DNA from: Plasmopara viticola
Taxonomy: Eukaryota; Oomycota; Peronosporomycetes; Peronosporales; Peronosporaceae
Assembly (NCBI GenBank): GCA_001695595.3
Contig: MBPM02000022.1
Coordinates: forward strand, 868,001-932,000
Length of the DNA: 64,000 nt
Direction of reading: 5' to 3'
Shown: one piece after another, positions 1 through 14,888 of the stretch
How the letters are laid out: the number at the start of each line of letters is the position of its first letter
How positions within the stretch are numbered: position 1 is the first letter of the stretch
The notes under the pieces: model-generated
What the model saw: the letters and a program-made list of their open reading frames with translations, nothing else
Databases searched by the model: none
What the model was told of the DNA's origin: nothing
Program-made: the position numbers and the translations under genes

Positions 1-536
1 TGCTCAGATGATGTGGGACGACCGATACGTCCTTTCTATCTCTTAGACATGTACAGATGCATTAGAGACACAACAAAGTATATTACCCTTCTTTAAGCGC
101 TGAGACGCTGTACGACCATAGCTACGTTCTTTTGATCTATCTAGACGTTCACACACGCAATAGCGTCAAAATTAAGCGCATATTCAATTCATTTAAGCGC
201 TAAGACGCTGTACGTCAGCAGATACGTCCTTTCTATCCTCTTAGACGTGCACAGACGCAATAGGGCCACAACGAAGCATGAAACAGCTTTTCTAAAGTGC
301 TCAGATGATGTGGGACGACCGATACGTCCTTTCTATCTCTTAAGACATGTACAGATGCATTAGAGACACAACAAAGAGTATATTCACCTTCTTTAAGTGC
401 TGAGACGCTGTACGACCATAGCTACGTTCTTTTGATCTATCTAGACGTTCACACACGCGATAGCTCAAATAAGCGCATATTCAATTCATTTAAGCGTTAA
501 GACGCTGTACGTCAGCAGATACGTCCTTTCTTTCCT

Positions 537-556
537 CGTGGACGTGCGTGGACGTG
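537..556 (+). repeat. 10-bp tandem duplication inside a C monomer
   Basis: The decamer 'cgtggacgtg' is present twice in direct succession, making this unit about 307 bp rather than 297-300. The 'cgtggacgtgc' form, in place of the usual cttagacgtgc, also occurs near 48,075. Confidence 0.9.
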
Positions 557-3500
557 CACAGACGCAATAGGGCCACAACTAAGCATGAAACAGCTTTTCT
601 AAAGTGCTCAGATGATGTGGGACGACCGATACGTCCTTTCTATCTCTTAAGACATGTACAGATGCATTAGAGACACAACAAAGAGTATATTCACCTTCTT
701 TAAGTGCTGAGACGCTGTACGACCATAGCTACGTTCTTTTGATCTATCTAGACGTTCACACACGCGATAGCTCAAAATTAAGCGCATATTCAATTCATTT
801 AAGCGCTAAGACGCTGTACGTCAGCAGATACGTCCTTTCTATCCTCTTAGACGTGCACAGACGCAATAGGGCCACAACGAAGCATGAAACAGCTTTTCTA
901 AAGTGCTCAGATGATGTGGGACGACCGATACGTCCTTTCTATCTCTTAAGACATGTACAGATGCATTAGAGACACAACAAAGAGTATATTCACCTTCTTT
1001 AAGTGCTGAGACGCTGTACGACCATAGCTACGTTCTTTTGATCTATCTAGACGTTCACACACGCGATAGCTTCAAAATTAAGCGCATATTCAATTCATTT
1101 AAGCGCTAAGACGCTGTACGTCAGCAGATACGTCTTTCTATCCTCTTAGACGTGCACAGACGCAATAGGGCCACAACTAAGCATCAAGCCACTTTCTAAA
1201 GTGCTCAGATGATGTGGGACGACCGATACGTCCTTTCTATCTCTTAAGACATGTACAGATGCATTAGAGACACAACAAAGCGTATATTACCCTTCTTTAA
1301 GCGCTGAGACGCTGTACGACCATAGCTACGTTCTTTTGATCTATCTAGACGTTCACACACGCATAGCGTCAAAAAAGCGCATATTCAATTCATTTAAGCG
1401 CTAAGACGCTGTACGTCAGCAGATACGTCCTTTCTATCCTCTTAGACGTGCACAGACGCAATAGGGCCACAACGAAGCATGAAACAGCTTTTCTAAAGTG
1501 CTCAGATGATGTGGGACGACCGATACGTCCTTTCTATCTCTTAAGACATGTACAGATGCATTAGAGACACAACAAAGAGTATATTCACCTTCTTTAAGTG
1601 CTGAGACGCTGTACGACCATAGCTACGTTCTTTTTATCTATCTAGACGTTCAAACACGCGATAGCGTCAAAATTAAGCGCATATTCAATTCATTTAAGCG
1701 CTAAGACGCTGTACGTCAGCAGATACGTCCTTTCTATCCTCTTAGACGTGCACAGACGCAATAGGGCCACAACGAAGCATGAAACAGCTTTTCTAAAGTG
1801 CTCAGATGATGTGGGACGACCGATACGTCCTTTCTATCTCTTAAGACATGTACAGATGCATTAGAGACACAACAAAGCGTATATTACCTTCTTTAAGCTG
1901 AGACGCTGTACGACCATAGCTACGTTCTTTTGATCTATCTAGACGTTCACACACGCGATAGCTTCAAAATTAAGCGCATATTCAATTCATTTAAGCGCTA
2001 AGACGCTGTACGTCAGCAGATACGTCCTTTCTATCCTCTAAGACGTGCACAGACGCAATAGGGCCACAACTAAGCATTCAACAGCTTTTCTAAAGTGCTC
2101 AGATGATGTGGGACGACCGATACGTCCTTTCTATCTCTTAAGACATGTACAGATGCATTAGAGACACAACAAAGAGTATATTCACCTTCTTTAAGTGCTG
2201 AGACGCTGTACGACCATAGCTACGTTCTTTTGATCTATCTAGACGTTCACACACGCATAGGTCAAAAAAGCGCATATTCAATTCATTTAAGCGCTAAGAC
2301 ACTGTACGTCAGCAGATACGTCTTTTCTATCCTCTTAGACGTGCACAGACGCAATAGGGCCACAACTAAGAACAAGCCACTTTTCTAAATTGCTCAGATG
2401 ATGTGGGACGACCGATACGTCCTTTCTATCTCTTAAGACATGTACAGATGCATTAGAGACACAACAAAGAGTATATTCACCTTCTTTAAGTGCTGAGACG
2501 CTGTACGACCATAGCTACGTTCTTTTGATCTATCTAGACGTTCACACACGCGATAGCTTCAAAATTAAGCGCATATTCAATTCATTTAAGCGCTAAGACG
2601 CTGTACGTCAGCAGATACGTCTTTCTATCCTCTTAGACGTGCACAGACGCAATAGGGCCACAACTAAGCATCAAGCCACTTTCTAAAGTGCTCAGATGAT
2701 GTGGGACGACCGATACGTCCTTTCTATCTCTTAAGACATGTACAGATGCATTAGAGACACAACAAAGAGTATATTCACCTTCTTTAAGTGCTGAGACGCT
2801 GTACGACCATAGCTACGTTCTTTTGATCTATCTAGACGTTCACACACGCATAGCTCAAAATTAAGCGCATATTCAATTCATTTAAGCGTTAAGACGCTGT
2901 ACGTCAGCAGATACGTCCTTTCTATCCTCTTAGACGTGCACAGACGCAATAGGGCCACAACTAAGCATCAAGCCACTTTTCTAAAGTGCTCAGATGATGT
3001 GGGACGACCGATACGTCCTTTCTATCTCTTAAGACATGTACAGATGCATTAGAGACACAACAAAGCTATATTACCCTTCTTTAAGTGCTGAGACGCTGTA
3101 CGACCATAGCTACGTTCTTTTGATCTATCTAGACGTTCACACACGCGATAGCGTCAAAATTAAGCGCATATTCAATTCATTTAAGCGCTAAGACGCTGTA
3201 CGTCAGCAGATACGTCCTTTCTATCCTCTTAGACGTGCACAGACGCAATAGGGCCACAACTAAGCATCAAGCCACTTTTCTAAAGTGCTCAGATGATGTG
3301 GGACGACCGATACGTCCTTTCTATCTCTTAAGACATGTACAGATGCATTAGAGACACAACAAAGCGTATATTACCTTTTTTAAAAGCTGAGACGCTGTAC
3401 GACCATAGCTACGTTCTTTTGCTCTATCTAGACGTTCACACACGCGATAGCTCAAAATTAAGCGCATATTCAATTCATTTAAGCGCTAAGACGCTGTACG

Positions 3501-4567
3501 TCAGCAGATACGTCTTTTCTATCCTCTTAGACGTGCACAGACGCAATAGGGCCACAACTAAGCATCAAGCCACTTTTCTAAAGTGCTCAGATGATGTGGG
3601 ACGACCGATACGTCCTTTCTATCTCTTAAGACATGTACAGATGCATTAGAGACACAACAAAGCGTATATTACCCTTCTTTAAGTGCTGAGACGCTGTACG
3701 ACCATAGCTACGTTCTTTTGATCTATCTAGACGTTCACACACGCAATAGGTCAAAAAAGCGCATATTCAATTCATTTAAGCGCTAAGACGCTGTACGTCA
3801 GCAGATACGTCCTTTCTATCCTCTTAGACGTGCACAGACGCAATAGGGCCACAACTAAGCATCAAGCCACTTTCTAAAGTGCTCAGATGATGTGGGACGA
3901 CCGATACGTCCTTTCTATCTCTTTAGACGTGCACAGATGCATTGAAGACACAACAAAGCGTATATTCACCTTCTTTAAGTGCTGAGACGCTGTACGACCA
4001 TAGCTACGTTCTTTTGATCTATCTAGACGTTCACACACGCGATAGCGTCAAAATTAAGCGCATATTCAATTCATTTAAGCGCTAAGACGCTGTACGTCAG
4101 CAGATACGTCCTTTCTATCCTCTTAGACGTGCACAGACGCAATAGGGCCACAACTAAGCATCAAGCACTTTTCTAAAGTGCTCAGATGATGTGGGACGAC
4201 CGATACGTCCTTTCTATCTCTTAAGACATGTACAGATGCATTAGAGACACAACAAAGCGTATATTACCCTTCTTTAAGTGCTGAGACGCTGTACGACCAT
4301 AGCTACGTTCTTTTGATCTATCTAGACGTTCACACACGCGATAGCTTCAAAATTAAGCGCATATTCAATTCATTTAAGCGCTAAGACGCTGTACGTCAGC
4401 AGATACGTCCTTTCTATCCTCTTAGACGTGCACAGACGCAATAGGGCCACAACTAAGCATCAAGCCACTTTTCTAAAGTGCTCAGATGATGTGGGACGAC
4501 CGATACGTCCTTTCTATCTCTTAAGACATGTACAGATGCATTAGAGACACAACAAAGCGTATATTAC

Positions 4568-4672
4568 CCTATATAAGCGCTGAGACGATGTACGACCAAA
4601 GTTACGTTCTTTCGATCTATCTGGACGTTCACACACGCGATAGCGTTTGAGGCGCTATTCAATTCATTTAAG
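4568..4672 (+). repeat. Type-2-like island in region I (end of A plus B)
   Basis: Within type 1 sequence, the end of one A and the following B (4578-4672, 95 bp) carry 'ccctatataagcgc', 'gacgatgtacgaccaaag' and 'ttctttcgatc', which are markers of the divergent and type 2 zones. The B has a private stretch 'agcgtttgaggcgctattc'; 'agcgtttga' recurs at about 36.21 kb. Gene conversion or an exchange with region II type sequence would explain it. Confidence 0.8.
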
Positions 4673-7600
4673 CGCTAAGACGCTGTACGTCAGCAGATAC
4701 GTCCTTTCTATCCTCTTAGACGTGCACAGACGCAATAGGGCCACAACTAAGCATCAAGCCACTTTTCTAAAGTGCTCAGATGATGTGGGACGACCGATAC
4801 GTCCTTTCTATCTCTTAAGACATGTACAGATGCATTAGAGACACAACAAAGCGTATATTACCTTCTTTAAAAGCTGAGACGCTGTACGACCATAGCTACG
4901 TTCTTTTGATCTATCTAGACGTTCACACACGCGATAGCGTCAAAATTAAGCGCATATTCAATTCATTTAAGCGCTAAGACGCTGTACGTCAGCAGATACG
5001 TCTTTTCTATCCTCTTAGACGTGCACAGACGCAATAGGGCCACAACTAAGCATCAAGCCACTTTTCTAAAGTGCTCAATGATGTGGGACGACCGATACGT
5101 CCTTTCTATCTCTTAAGACATGTACAGATGCATTAGAGACACAACAAAGAGTATATTCACCTTCTTTAAGTGCTGAGACGCTGTACGACCATAGCTACGT
5201 TCTTTTGATCTATCTAGACGTTCACACACGCGATAGCTTCAAAATTAAGCGCATATTCAATTCATTTAAGCGCTAAGACGCTGTACGTCAGCAGATACGT
5301 CCTTTCTATCCTCTTAGACGTGCACAGACGCAATAGGGCCACAACGAAGCATGAAACAGCTTTTCTAAAGTGCTCAGATGATGTGGGACGACAGATACGT
5401 CCTTTCTATCTCTTTACATGTACAGATGCATTAGAGACACAACAAAGCGTATTTACCCTTCTTTAAAAGCTGAGACGCTGTACGACCATAGCTACGTTCT
5501 TTTGATCTATCTAGACGTTCACACACGCGATAGCGTCAAAATTAAGCGCATATTCAATTCATTTAAGCGCTAAGACGCTGTACGTCAGCAGATACGTCCT
5601 TTCTATCCTCTTAGACGTGCACAGACGCAATAGGGCCACAACGAAGCATGAAACAGCTTTTCTAAAGTGCTCAGATGATGTGGGACGACCGATACGTCCT
5701 TTCTATCTCTTAAGACATGTACAGATGCATTAGAGACACAACAAAGAGTATATTCACCTTCTTTAAGTGCTGAGACGCTGTACGACCATAGCTACGTTCT
5801 TTTGATCTATCTAGACGTTCACACACGCGATAGCTTCAAAATTAAGCGCATATTTAATTCATTTAAGCGCTAAGACGCTGTACGTCAGCAGATACGTCCT
5901 TTCTATCCTCTTAGACGTGCACAGACGCAATAGGGCCACAACTAAGCATCAAGCCACTTTTCTAAAGTGCTCAGATGATGTGGGACGACCGATACGTCCT
6001 TTCTATCTCTTAAGACATGTACAGATGCATTAGAGACACAACAAAGTGTATATTACCCTTCTTTAAGCGCTGAGACGCTGTACGACCATAGCTACGTTCT
6101 TTTGATCTATCTAGACGTTCACACACGCAATAGGGTCAAAATTAAGCGCATATTCAATTCATTTAAGCGTTAAGACGCTGTACGTCAGCAGATACGTCCT
6201 TTCTATCCTCTTAGACGTGCACAGACGCAATAGGGCCACAACGAAGCATGAAACAGCTTTTCTAAAGTGCTCAGATGATGTGGGACGACCGATACGTCCT
6301 TTCTATCTCTTAAGACATGTACAGATCCATTAGAGACACAACAAAGAGTATACTTACCTTCTTCAAGCGCTAAGACGCTGTACGACCATAGCTACGTTCG
6401 TTTGATCTATCTCGACGTTCACACACGCGATAGCGCCAAAATTAAGCGCATATTCAATTCATTTAAGCGCTAAGACGCTGTACGTCAGCAGATACGTCCT
6501 TTCTATCCTCTTAGACGTGCACAGACGCAATAGGGCCACAACGAAGCATCAACACTTTTCTAAAGTGCTCAGATGATGTGGGACGACCGATACGTCCTTT
6601 CTATCTCTTAAGACATGTACAGATGCATTAGAGACACAACAAAGTATATACCCTTCTTTAAGCGCTGAGACGCTGTACGACCATAGCTACGTTCTTTTGA
6701 TCTATCTAGACGTTCACACACGCGATAGCTCAAAATTAAGCGCATATTCAATTCATTTAAGCGCTAAGACGCTGTACGTCAGCAGATACGTCCTTTCTAT
6801 CCTCTTAGACGTGCACAGACGCAATAGGGCCACAACGAAGCATGAAACAGCTTTTCTAAAGTGCTCAGATGATGTGGGACGACCGATACGTCCTTTCTAT
6901 CTCTTAAGACATGTACAGGTGCATTAGAGACACAATAAAGTGTATATTTACCCTCTTCAAGCGCTGAGACGCTGTACGACCATAGCTACGTTCTTTTGAT
7001 CTATCTAGACGTTCACACACGCGATAGCTCAAAATTAAGCGCATATTCAATTCGCTAAGACGCTGTACGTCAGCAGATACGTCCTTTCTATCCTCTTAGA
7101 CGTGCACAGACGCAATAGGGCCACAACGAAGCATGAAACAGCTTTTCTAAAGTGCTCAGATGATGTGGGACGACCGATACGTCCTTTCTATCTCTTAAGA
7201 CATGTACAGATGCATTAGAGACACAACAAAGAGTATATTCACCTTCTTTAAGCGCTGAGACGCTGTACGACCATAGCTACGTTCTTTCGATCTATCTAGA
7301 CGTTCACACACGCATAGCTTCAAAATTAAGCGCATATTCAATTCATTTAAGCGCTAAGACGCTGTACGTCAGCAGATACGTCCTTTCTATCCTCTTAGAC
7401 GTGCACAGACGCAATAGGGCCACAACGAAGCATGAAACAGCTTTTCTAAAGTGCTCAGATGATGTGGGACGACCGATACGTCCTTTCTATCTCTTAAGAC
7501 ATGTACAGATGCATTAGAGACACAACAAAGGTATATTCACCTTCTTTAAGCGCTGAGACGCTGTACGACCATAGCTACGTTCTTTTGATCTATCTAGACG

Positions 7601-9399
7601 TTCACACACGCGATAGCTCAAAATTAAGCGCATATTCAATTCATTTAAGCGCTAAGACGCTGTACGTCAGCAGATACGTCCTTTCTATCCTCTTAGACGT
7701 GCACAGACGCAATAGGGCCACAACTAAGCATCAAACAGCTTTTCTAAAGTGCTCAGATGATGTGGGACGACCGATACGTCCTTTCTATCTCTTAAGACAT
7801 GTACAGATGCATTAGAGACACAACAAAGGTATATTACCTTCTTTAAGCGCTGAGACGCTGTACGACCATAGCTACGTTCTTTTGATCTATCTAGACGTTC
7901 ACACACGCATAGCTCAAAATTAAGCGCATATTCAATTCATTTAAGCGCTAAGACGCTGTACGTCAGCAGATACGTCCTTTCTATCCTCTTAGACGTGCAC
8001 AGACGCAATAGGGCCACAACTAAGCATCAAACAGCTTTTCTAAAGTGCTCAGATGATGTGGGACGACCGATACGTCCTTTCTATCTCTTAAGACATGTAC
8101 AGATGCATTAGAGACACAACAAAGAGTATATTCACCTTCTTTAAGTGCTGAGACGCTGTACGACCATAGCTACGTTCTTTTGATCTATCTAGACGTTCAC
8201 ACACGCGATAGCTTCAAAATTAAGCGCATATTCAATTCATTTAAGCGCTAAGACGCTGTACGTCAGCAGATACGTCCTTTCTATCCTCTTAGACGTGCAC
8301 AGACGCAATAGGGCCACAACGAAGCATGAAACAGCTTTTCTAAAGTGCTCAGATGATGTGGGACGACCGATACGTCCTTTCTATCTCTTAAGACATGTAC
8401 AGATGCATTAGAGACACAACAAAGGTATATTACCTTCTTTAAGTGCTGAGACGCTGTACGACCATAGCTACGTTCTTTTGATCTATCTAGACGTTCACAC
8501 ACGCGATAGCTCAAAATTAAGCGCATATTCAATTCATTTAAGCGCTAAGACGCTGTACGTCAGCAGATACGTCCTTTCTATCCTCTTAGACGTGCACAGA
8601 CGCAATAGGGCCACAACGAAGCATGAAACAGCTTTTCTAAAGTGCTCAGATGATGTGGGACGACCGATACGTCCTTTCTATCTCTTAAGACATGTACAGA
8701 TGCATTAGAGACACAACAAAGAGTATATTCACCTTCTTTAAGTGCTGAGACGCTGTACGACCATAGCTACGTTCTTTTGATCTATCTAGACGTTCACACA
8801 CGCGATAGCTCAAAATTAAGCGCATATTCAATTCATTTAAGCGCTAAGACGCTGAACGTCAGCAGATGCGTCTTTTCTATCCTCTAAGACGTGCACAGAC
8901 GCAATAGGGCCACAACTAAGCATCAAGCACTTTTCTAAAATGCTCAGATGATGTGGGACGACCGATACGTCCTTTCTATCTCTTAAGACATGTACAGATG
9001 CATTAGAGACACAACAAAGGTATATTACCTTCTTTAAGCGCTGAGACGCTTTACGACCATAGCTACGTTCTTTTGATCTATCTAGACGTTCACACACGCG
9101 ATAGCTTCAAAACTAAGCGCATATTTAATTCATTTAAGCGCTAAGACGCTGTACGTCAGCAGATACGTCCTTTCTATCCTCTTAGACGTGCACAGACGCA
9201 ATAGGGCCACAACTAAGCATGAAACAGCTTTTCTAAAGTGCTCAGATGATGTGGGACGACCGATACGTCCTTTCTATCTCTTAAGACATGTACAGATGCA
9301 TTAGAGACACAACAAAGAGTATATTCACCTTCTTTAAGTGCTGAGACGCTGTACGACCATAGCTACGTTCTTTTGATCTATCTAGACGTTCACACACGC

Positions 9400-9490
9400 A
9401 ATAGTGTCAAAAAAAAGCGCATATCTAATTCATTTAAGCGCTAAGACTCTGTACGTCAGCAGATACGTCTTTTCTATCCTTTTCGACGTG
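9400..9490 (+). repeat. Outlier B/C segment shared with region II
   Basis: The B tail reads 'aatagtgtc' followed by eight A residues and 'gcgcatatctaattc' (9400-9431). The same 32 bases occur at 30,884-30,915, about 21.5 kb away, and I saw them nowhere else. The following C has private changes ('gactctgtacg', 'ccttttcgacg'). Confidence 0.85.
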
Positions 9491-12400
9491 CACAGACGCA
9501 ATAGGGCCACAACGAAGCATGAACAGCTTTACTAAAGTGCTCAATGATGTGGGACGACCGATACGTCCTTTCTATCTCTTAAGACATGTACAGATGCATT
9601 AGAGACACAACAAAGAGTATATTCACCTTCTTTAAGTGCTGAGACGCTGTACGACCATAGCTACGTTCTTTTGATCTATCTAGACGTTCACACACGCGAT
9701 AGCTTCAAAATTAAGCGCATATTCAATTCATTTAAGCGCTAAGACGCTGTACGTCAGCAGATACGTCCTTTCTATCCTCTTAGACGTGCACAGACGCAAT
9801 AGGGCCACAACGAAGCATGAAACAGCTTTTCTAAAGTGCTCAATGATGTGGGACGACCGATACGTCCTTTCTATCTCTTAAGACATGTACAGATGCATTA
9901 GAGACACAACAAAGAGTATATTCACCTTCTTTAAGTGCTGAGACGCTGTACGACCATAGCTACGTTCTTTTGATCTATCTAGACGTTCACACACGCGATA
10001 GCTCAAAATTAAGCGCATATTCAATTCATTTAAGCGCTAAGACGCTGTACGTCAGCAGATACGTCCTTTCTATCCTCTTAGACGTGCACAGACGCAATAG
10101 GGCCACAACGAAGCATGAAACAGCTTTTCTAAAGTGCTCAGATGATGTGGGACGACCGATACGTCCTTTCTATCTCTTAAGACATGTACAGATGCATTAG
10201 AGACACAACAAAGCGTATATTACCCTTCTTTAAGTGCTGAGACGCTGTACGACCATAGCTACGTTCTTTTGATCTATCTAGACGTTCACACACGCGATAG
10301 CTCAAAATTAAGCGCATATTCAATTCATTTAAGCGCTAAGACGCTGTACGTCAGCAGATACGTCTTTTCTATCCTCTTAGACGTGCACAGACGCAATAGG
10401 GCCACAACTAAGCATCAAGCCACTTTTCTAAAGTGCTCAGATGATGTGGGACGACCGATACGTCCTTTCTATCTCTTAAGACATGTACAGATGCATTAGA
10501 GACACAACAAAGAGTATATTCACCTTCTTTAAGCGCTGAGACGCTGTACGACCATAGCTACGTTCTTTTGATCTATCTAGACGTTCACACACGCATAGGT
10601 CAAAAAAGCGCATATTCAATTCATTTAAGCGCTAAGACGCTGTACGTCAGCAGATACGTCCTTTATCCTCTTAGACGTGCACAGACGCAATAGGGCCACA
10701 ACTAAGCATGAAACAGCTTTTCTAAAGTGCTCAGATGATGTGGGACGACCGATACGTCCTTTCTATCTCTTAAGACATGTACAGATGCATTAGAGACACA
10801 ACAAAGGTATATTCACCTTCTTTAAGTGCTGAGACGCTGTACGACCATAGCTACGTTCTTTTGATCTATCTAGACGTTCACACACGCGATAGCTCAAAAT
10901 TAAGCGCATATTCAATTCATTTAAGCGCTAAGACGCTGTACGTCAGCAGATACGTCCTTTCTATCCTCTTAGACGTGCACAGACGCAATAGGGCCACAAC
11001 GAAGCATGAAACAGCTTTTCTAAAGTGCTCAGATGATGTGGGACGACCGATACGTCCTTTCTATCTCTTAAGACATGTACAGATGCATTAGAGACACAAC
11101 AAAGCGTATATTACCCTTCTTTAAGTGCTGAGACGCTGTACGACCATAGCTACGTTCTTTTGATCTATCTAGACGTTCACACACGCAATAGCTCAAAAAA
11201 GCGCATATTCAATTCATTTAAGCGCTAAGACGCTGTACGTCAGCAGATACGTCCTTTCTATCCTCTTAGACGTGCACAGACGCAATAGGGCCACAACTAA
11301 GCATGAAACAGCTTTTCTAAAGTGCTCAGATGATGTGGGACGACCGATACGTCCTTTCTATCTCTTAAGACATGTACAGATGCATTAGAGACACAACAAA
11401 GCGTATATTACCTTCTTTAAGTGCTGAGACGCTGTACGACCATAGCTACGTTCTTTTGATCTATCTAGACGTTCACACACGCAATAGCGTCAAAAAAGCG
11501 CATATTCAATTCATTTAAGCGCTAAGACGCTGTACGTCAGCAGATACGTCCTTGTATCCTCTAAGACGTGCACAGACGCAATAGGGCCACAACTAAGCAT
11601 CAAGCACTTTTCTAAAGTGCTCAGATGATGTGGGACGACCGATACGTCCTTTCTATCTCTTAAGACATGTACAGATGCATTAGAGACACAACAAAGAGTA
11701 TATTCACCTTCTTTAAGTGCTGAGACGCTGTACGACCATAGCTACGTTCTTTTGATCTATCTAGACGTTCACACACGCGATAGCTCAAAATTAAGCGCAT
11801 ATTCAATTCATTTAAGCGCTAAGACGCTGTACGTCAGCAGATACGTCCTTTCTATCCTCTTAGACGTGCACAGACGCAATAGGGCCACAACTAAGCATCA
11901 AGCCACTTTTCTAAAGTGCTCAGATGATGTGGGACGACCGATACGTCCTTTCTATCTCTTAAGACATGTACAGATGCATTAGAGACACAACAAAGAGTAT
12001 ATTCACCTTCTTTAAGTGCTGAGACGCTGTACGACCATAGCTACGTTCTTTTGATCTATCTAGACGTTCACACACGCAATAGCTCAAAAAAGCGCATATT
12101 CAATTCATTTAAGCGCTAAGACGCTGTACGTCAGCAGATACGTCCTTTCTATCCTCTTAGACGTGCACAGACGCAATAGGGCCACAACTAAGCATCAAGC
12201 CACTTTTCTAAAGTGCTCAGATGATGTGGGACGACCGATACGTCCTTTCTATCTCTTAAGACATGTACAGATGCATTAGAGACACAACAAAGCGTATATT
12301 ACCTTCTTTAAGTGCTGAGACGCTGTACGACCATAGCTACGTTCTTTTGATCTATCTAGACGTTCACACACGCGATAGCTTCAAAATTAAGCGCATATTC

Positions 12401-12711
12401 AATTCATTTAAGCGCTAAGACGCTGTACGTCAGCAGATACGTCCTTTCTATCCTCTTAGACGTGCACAGACGCAATAGGGCCACAACTAAGCATCAAGCC
12501 ACTTTTCTAAAGTGCTCAGATGATGTGGGACGACCGATACGTCCTTTCTATCTCTTAAGACATGTACAGATGCATTAGAGACACAACAAAGCGTATATTA
12601 CCTTCTTTAAGTGCTGAGACGCTGTACGACCATAGCTACGTTCTTTTGATCTATCTAGACGTTCACACACGCGATAGCTTCAAAATTAAGCGCATATTCA
12701 ATTCATTTAAG

Positions 12712-12810
12712 CGCTAAGACGCTGTACGTCAGCAGATACGTCCTTTCTATCCTCTTAGACGTGCACAGACGCAATAGGGGCACAACTAAGCATGAAAAAC
12801 CTTTTTAAAG
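12712..12810 (+). repeat. Rare C allele, copy 1 (99 bp)
   Basis: This C monomer has 'aataggggcacaactaag' and the tail 'gaaaaacctttttaaag'. Two other copies of this unusual tail lie at 14790-14888 and 25238-25336. This copy keeps 'cttagacgtgc'; the other two share an extra change to 'cttaaacgtgc'. Confidence 0.9.
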
Positions 12811-14789
12811 TGCTCAGATGATGTGGGACGACCGATACGTCCTTTCTATCTCTTAAGACATGTACAGATGCATTAGAGACACAACAAAGCGTATATTACC
12901 CTTCTTTAAGTGCTGAGACGCTGTACGACCATAGCTACGTTCTTTTGATCTATCTAGACGTTCACACACGCAATAGGTCAAAAAAGCGCATATTCAATTC
13001 ATTTAAGCGCTAAGACGCTGTACGTCAGCAGATACGTCCTTTCTATCCTCTTAGACGTGCACAGACGCAATAGGGCCACAACTAAGCATCAAGCCACTTT
13101 CTAAAGTGCTCAGATGATGTGGGACGACCGATACGTCCTTTCTATCTCTTAAGACATGTACAGATGCATTAGAGACACAACAAAGCGTATATTACCTTCT
13201 TTAAGTGCTGAGACGCTGTACGACCATAGCTACGTTCTTTTGATCTATCTAGACGTTCACACACGCGATAGCTCAAAATTAAGCGCATATTCAATTCATT
13301 TAAGCGCTAAGACGCTGTACGTCAGCAGATACGTCCTTTCTATCCTCTTAGACGTGCACAGACGCAATAGGGCCACAACTAAGCATCAAGCCACTTTTCT
13401 AAAGTGCTCAGATGATGTGGGACGACCGATACGTCCTTTCTATCTCTTAAGACATGTACAGATGCATTAGAGACACAACAAAGCGTATATTACCCTTCTT
13501 TAAGTGCTGAGACGCTGTACGACCATAGCTACGTTCTTTTGATCTATCTAGACGTTCACACACGCGATAGCTCAAAATTAAGCGCATATTCAATTCATTT
13601 AAGCGCTAAGACGCTGTACGTCAGCAGATACGTCCTTTCTATCCTCTTAGACGTGCACAGACGCAATAGGGCCACAACTAAGCATCAACTTTTCGAAAGT
13701 GCTCAGATGATGTGGGACGACCGATACGTCCTTTCTATCTCTTAAGACATGTACAGATGCATTAGAGACACAACAAAGCGTATATTACCCTTTAAGCGCT
13801 GAGACGCTGTACGACCATAGCTACGTTCTTTTGATCTATCTAGACGTTCACACACGCAATAGCTCAAAAAAGCGCATATTCAATTCATTTAAGCGCTAAG
13901 ACGCTGTACGTCAGCAGATACGTCCTTTCTATCCTCTTAGACGTGCACAGACGCAATAGGGCCACAACTAAGCATCAACAGCTTTTCTAAAGTGCTCAGA
14001 TGATGTGGGACGACCGATACGTCCTTTCTATCTCTTAAGACATGTACAGATGCATTAGAGACACAACAAAGCGTATATTACCCTTCTTTAAGTGCTGAGA
14101 CGCTGTACGACCATAGCTACGTTCTTTTGATCTATCTAGACGTTCACACACGCGATAGCGTCAAAATTAAGCGCATATTCAATTCATTTAAGCGCTAAGA
14201 CGCTGTACGTCAGCAGATACGTCCTTTCTATCCTCTTAGACGTGCACAGACGCAATAGGGCCACAACGAAGCATGAAACAGCTTTTCTAAAGTGCTCAAT
14301 GATGTGGGACGACCGATACGTCCTTTCTATCTCTTAAGACATGTACAGATGCATTAGAGACACAACAAAGAGTATATTCACCTTCTTTAAGTGCTGAGAC
14401 GCTGTACGACCATAGCTACGTTCTTTTGATCTATCTAGACGTTCACACACGCGATAGCTCAAAATTAAGCGCATATTCAATTCATTTAAGCGCTAAGACG
14501 CTGTACGTCAGCAGATACGTCCTTTCTATCCTCTTAGACGTGCACAGACGCAATAGGGCCACAACGAAGCATGAAACAGCTTTTCTAAAGTGCTCAGATG
14601 ATGTGGGACGACCGATACGTCCTTTCTATCTCTTAAGACATGTACAGATGCATTAGAGACACAACAAAGCGTATATTACCTTTTTTAAGCGCTAAGACGC
14701 TGTACGACCATAGCTACGTTCTTTTGATCTATCTAGACGTTCACACACGCGATAGCGTCAAAATTAAGCGCATATTCAATTCATTTAAG

Positions 14790-14888
14790 CGCTAAGACGC
14801 TGTACGTCAGCAGATACGTCCTTTCTATCCTCTTAAACGTGCACAGACGCAATAGGGGCACAACTAAGCATGAAAAACCTTTTTAAAG
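14790..14888 (+). repeat. Rare C allele, copy 2 (99 bp)
   Basis: It has the same 'aataggggcac' and 'gaaaaacctttttaaag' allele, plus 'cttaaacgtgc', which it shares with the copy at 25238-25336. The distance from copy 1 is about seven trimers. Confidence 0.9.
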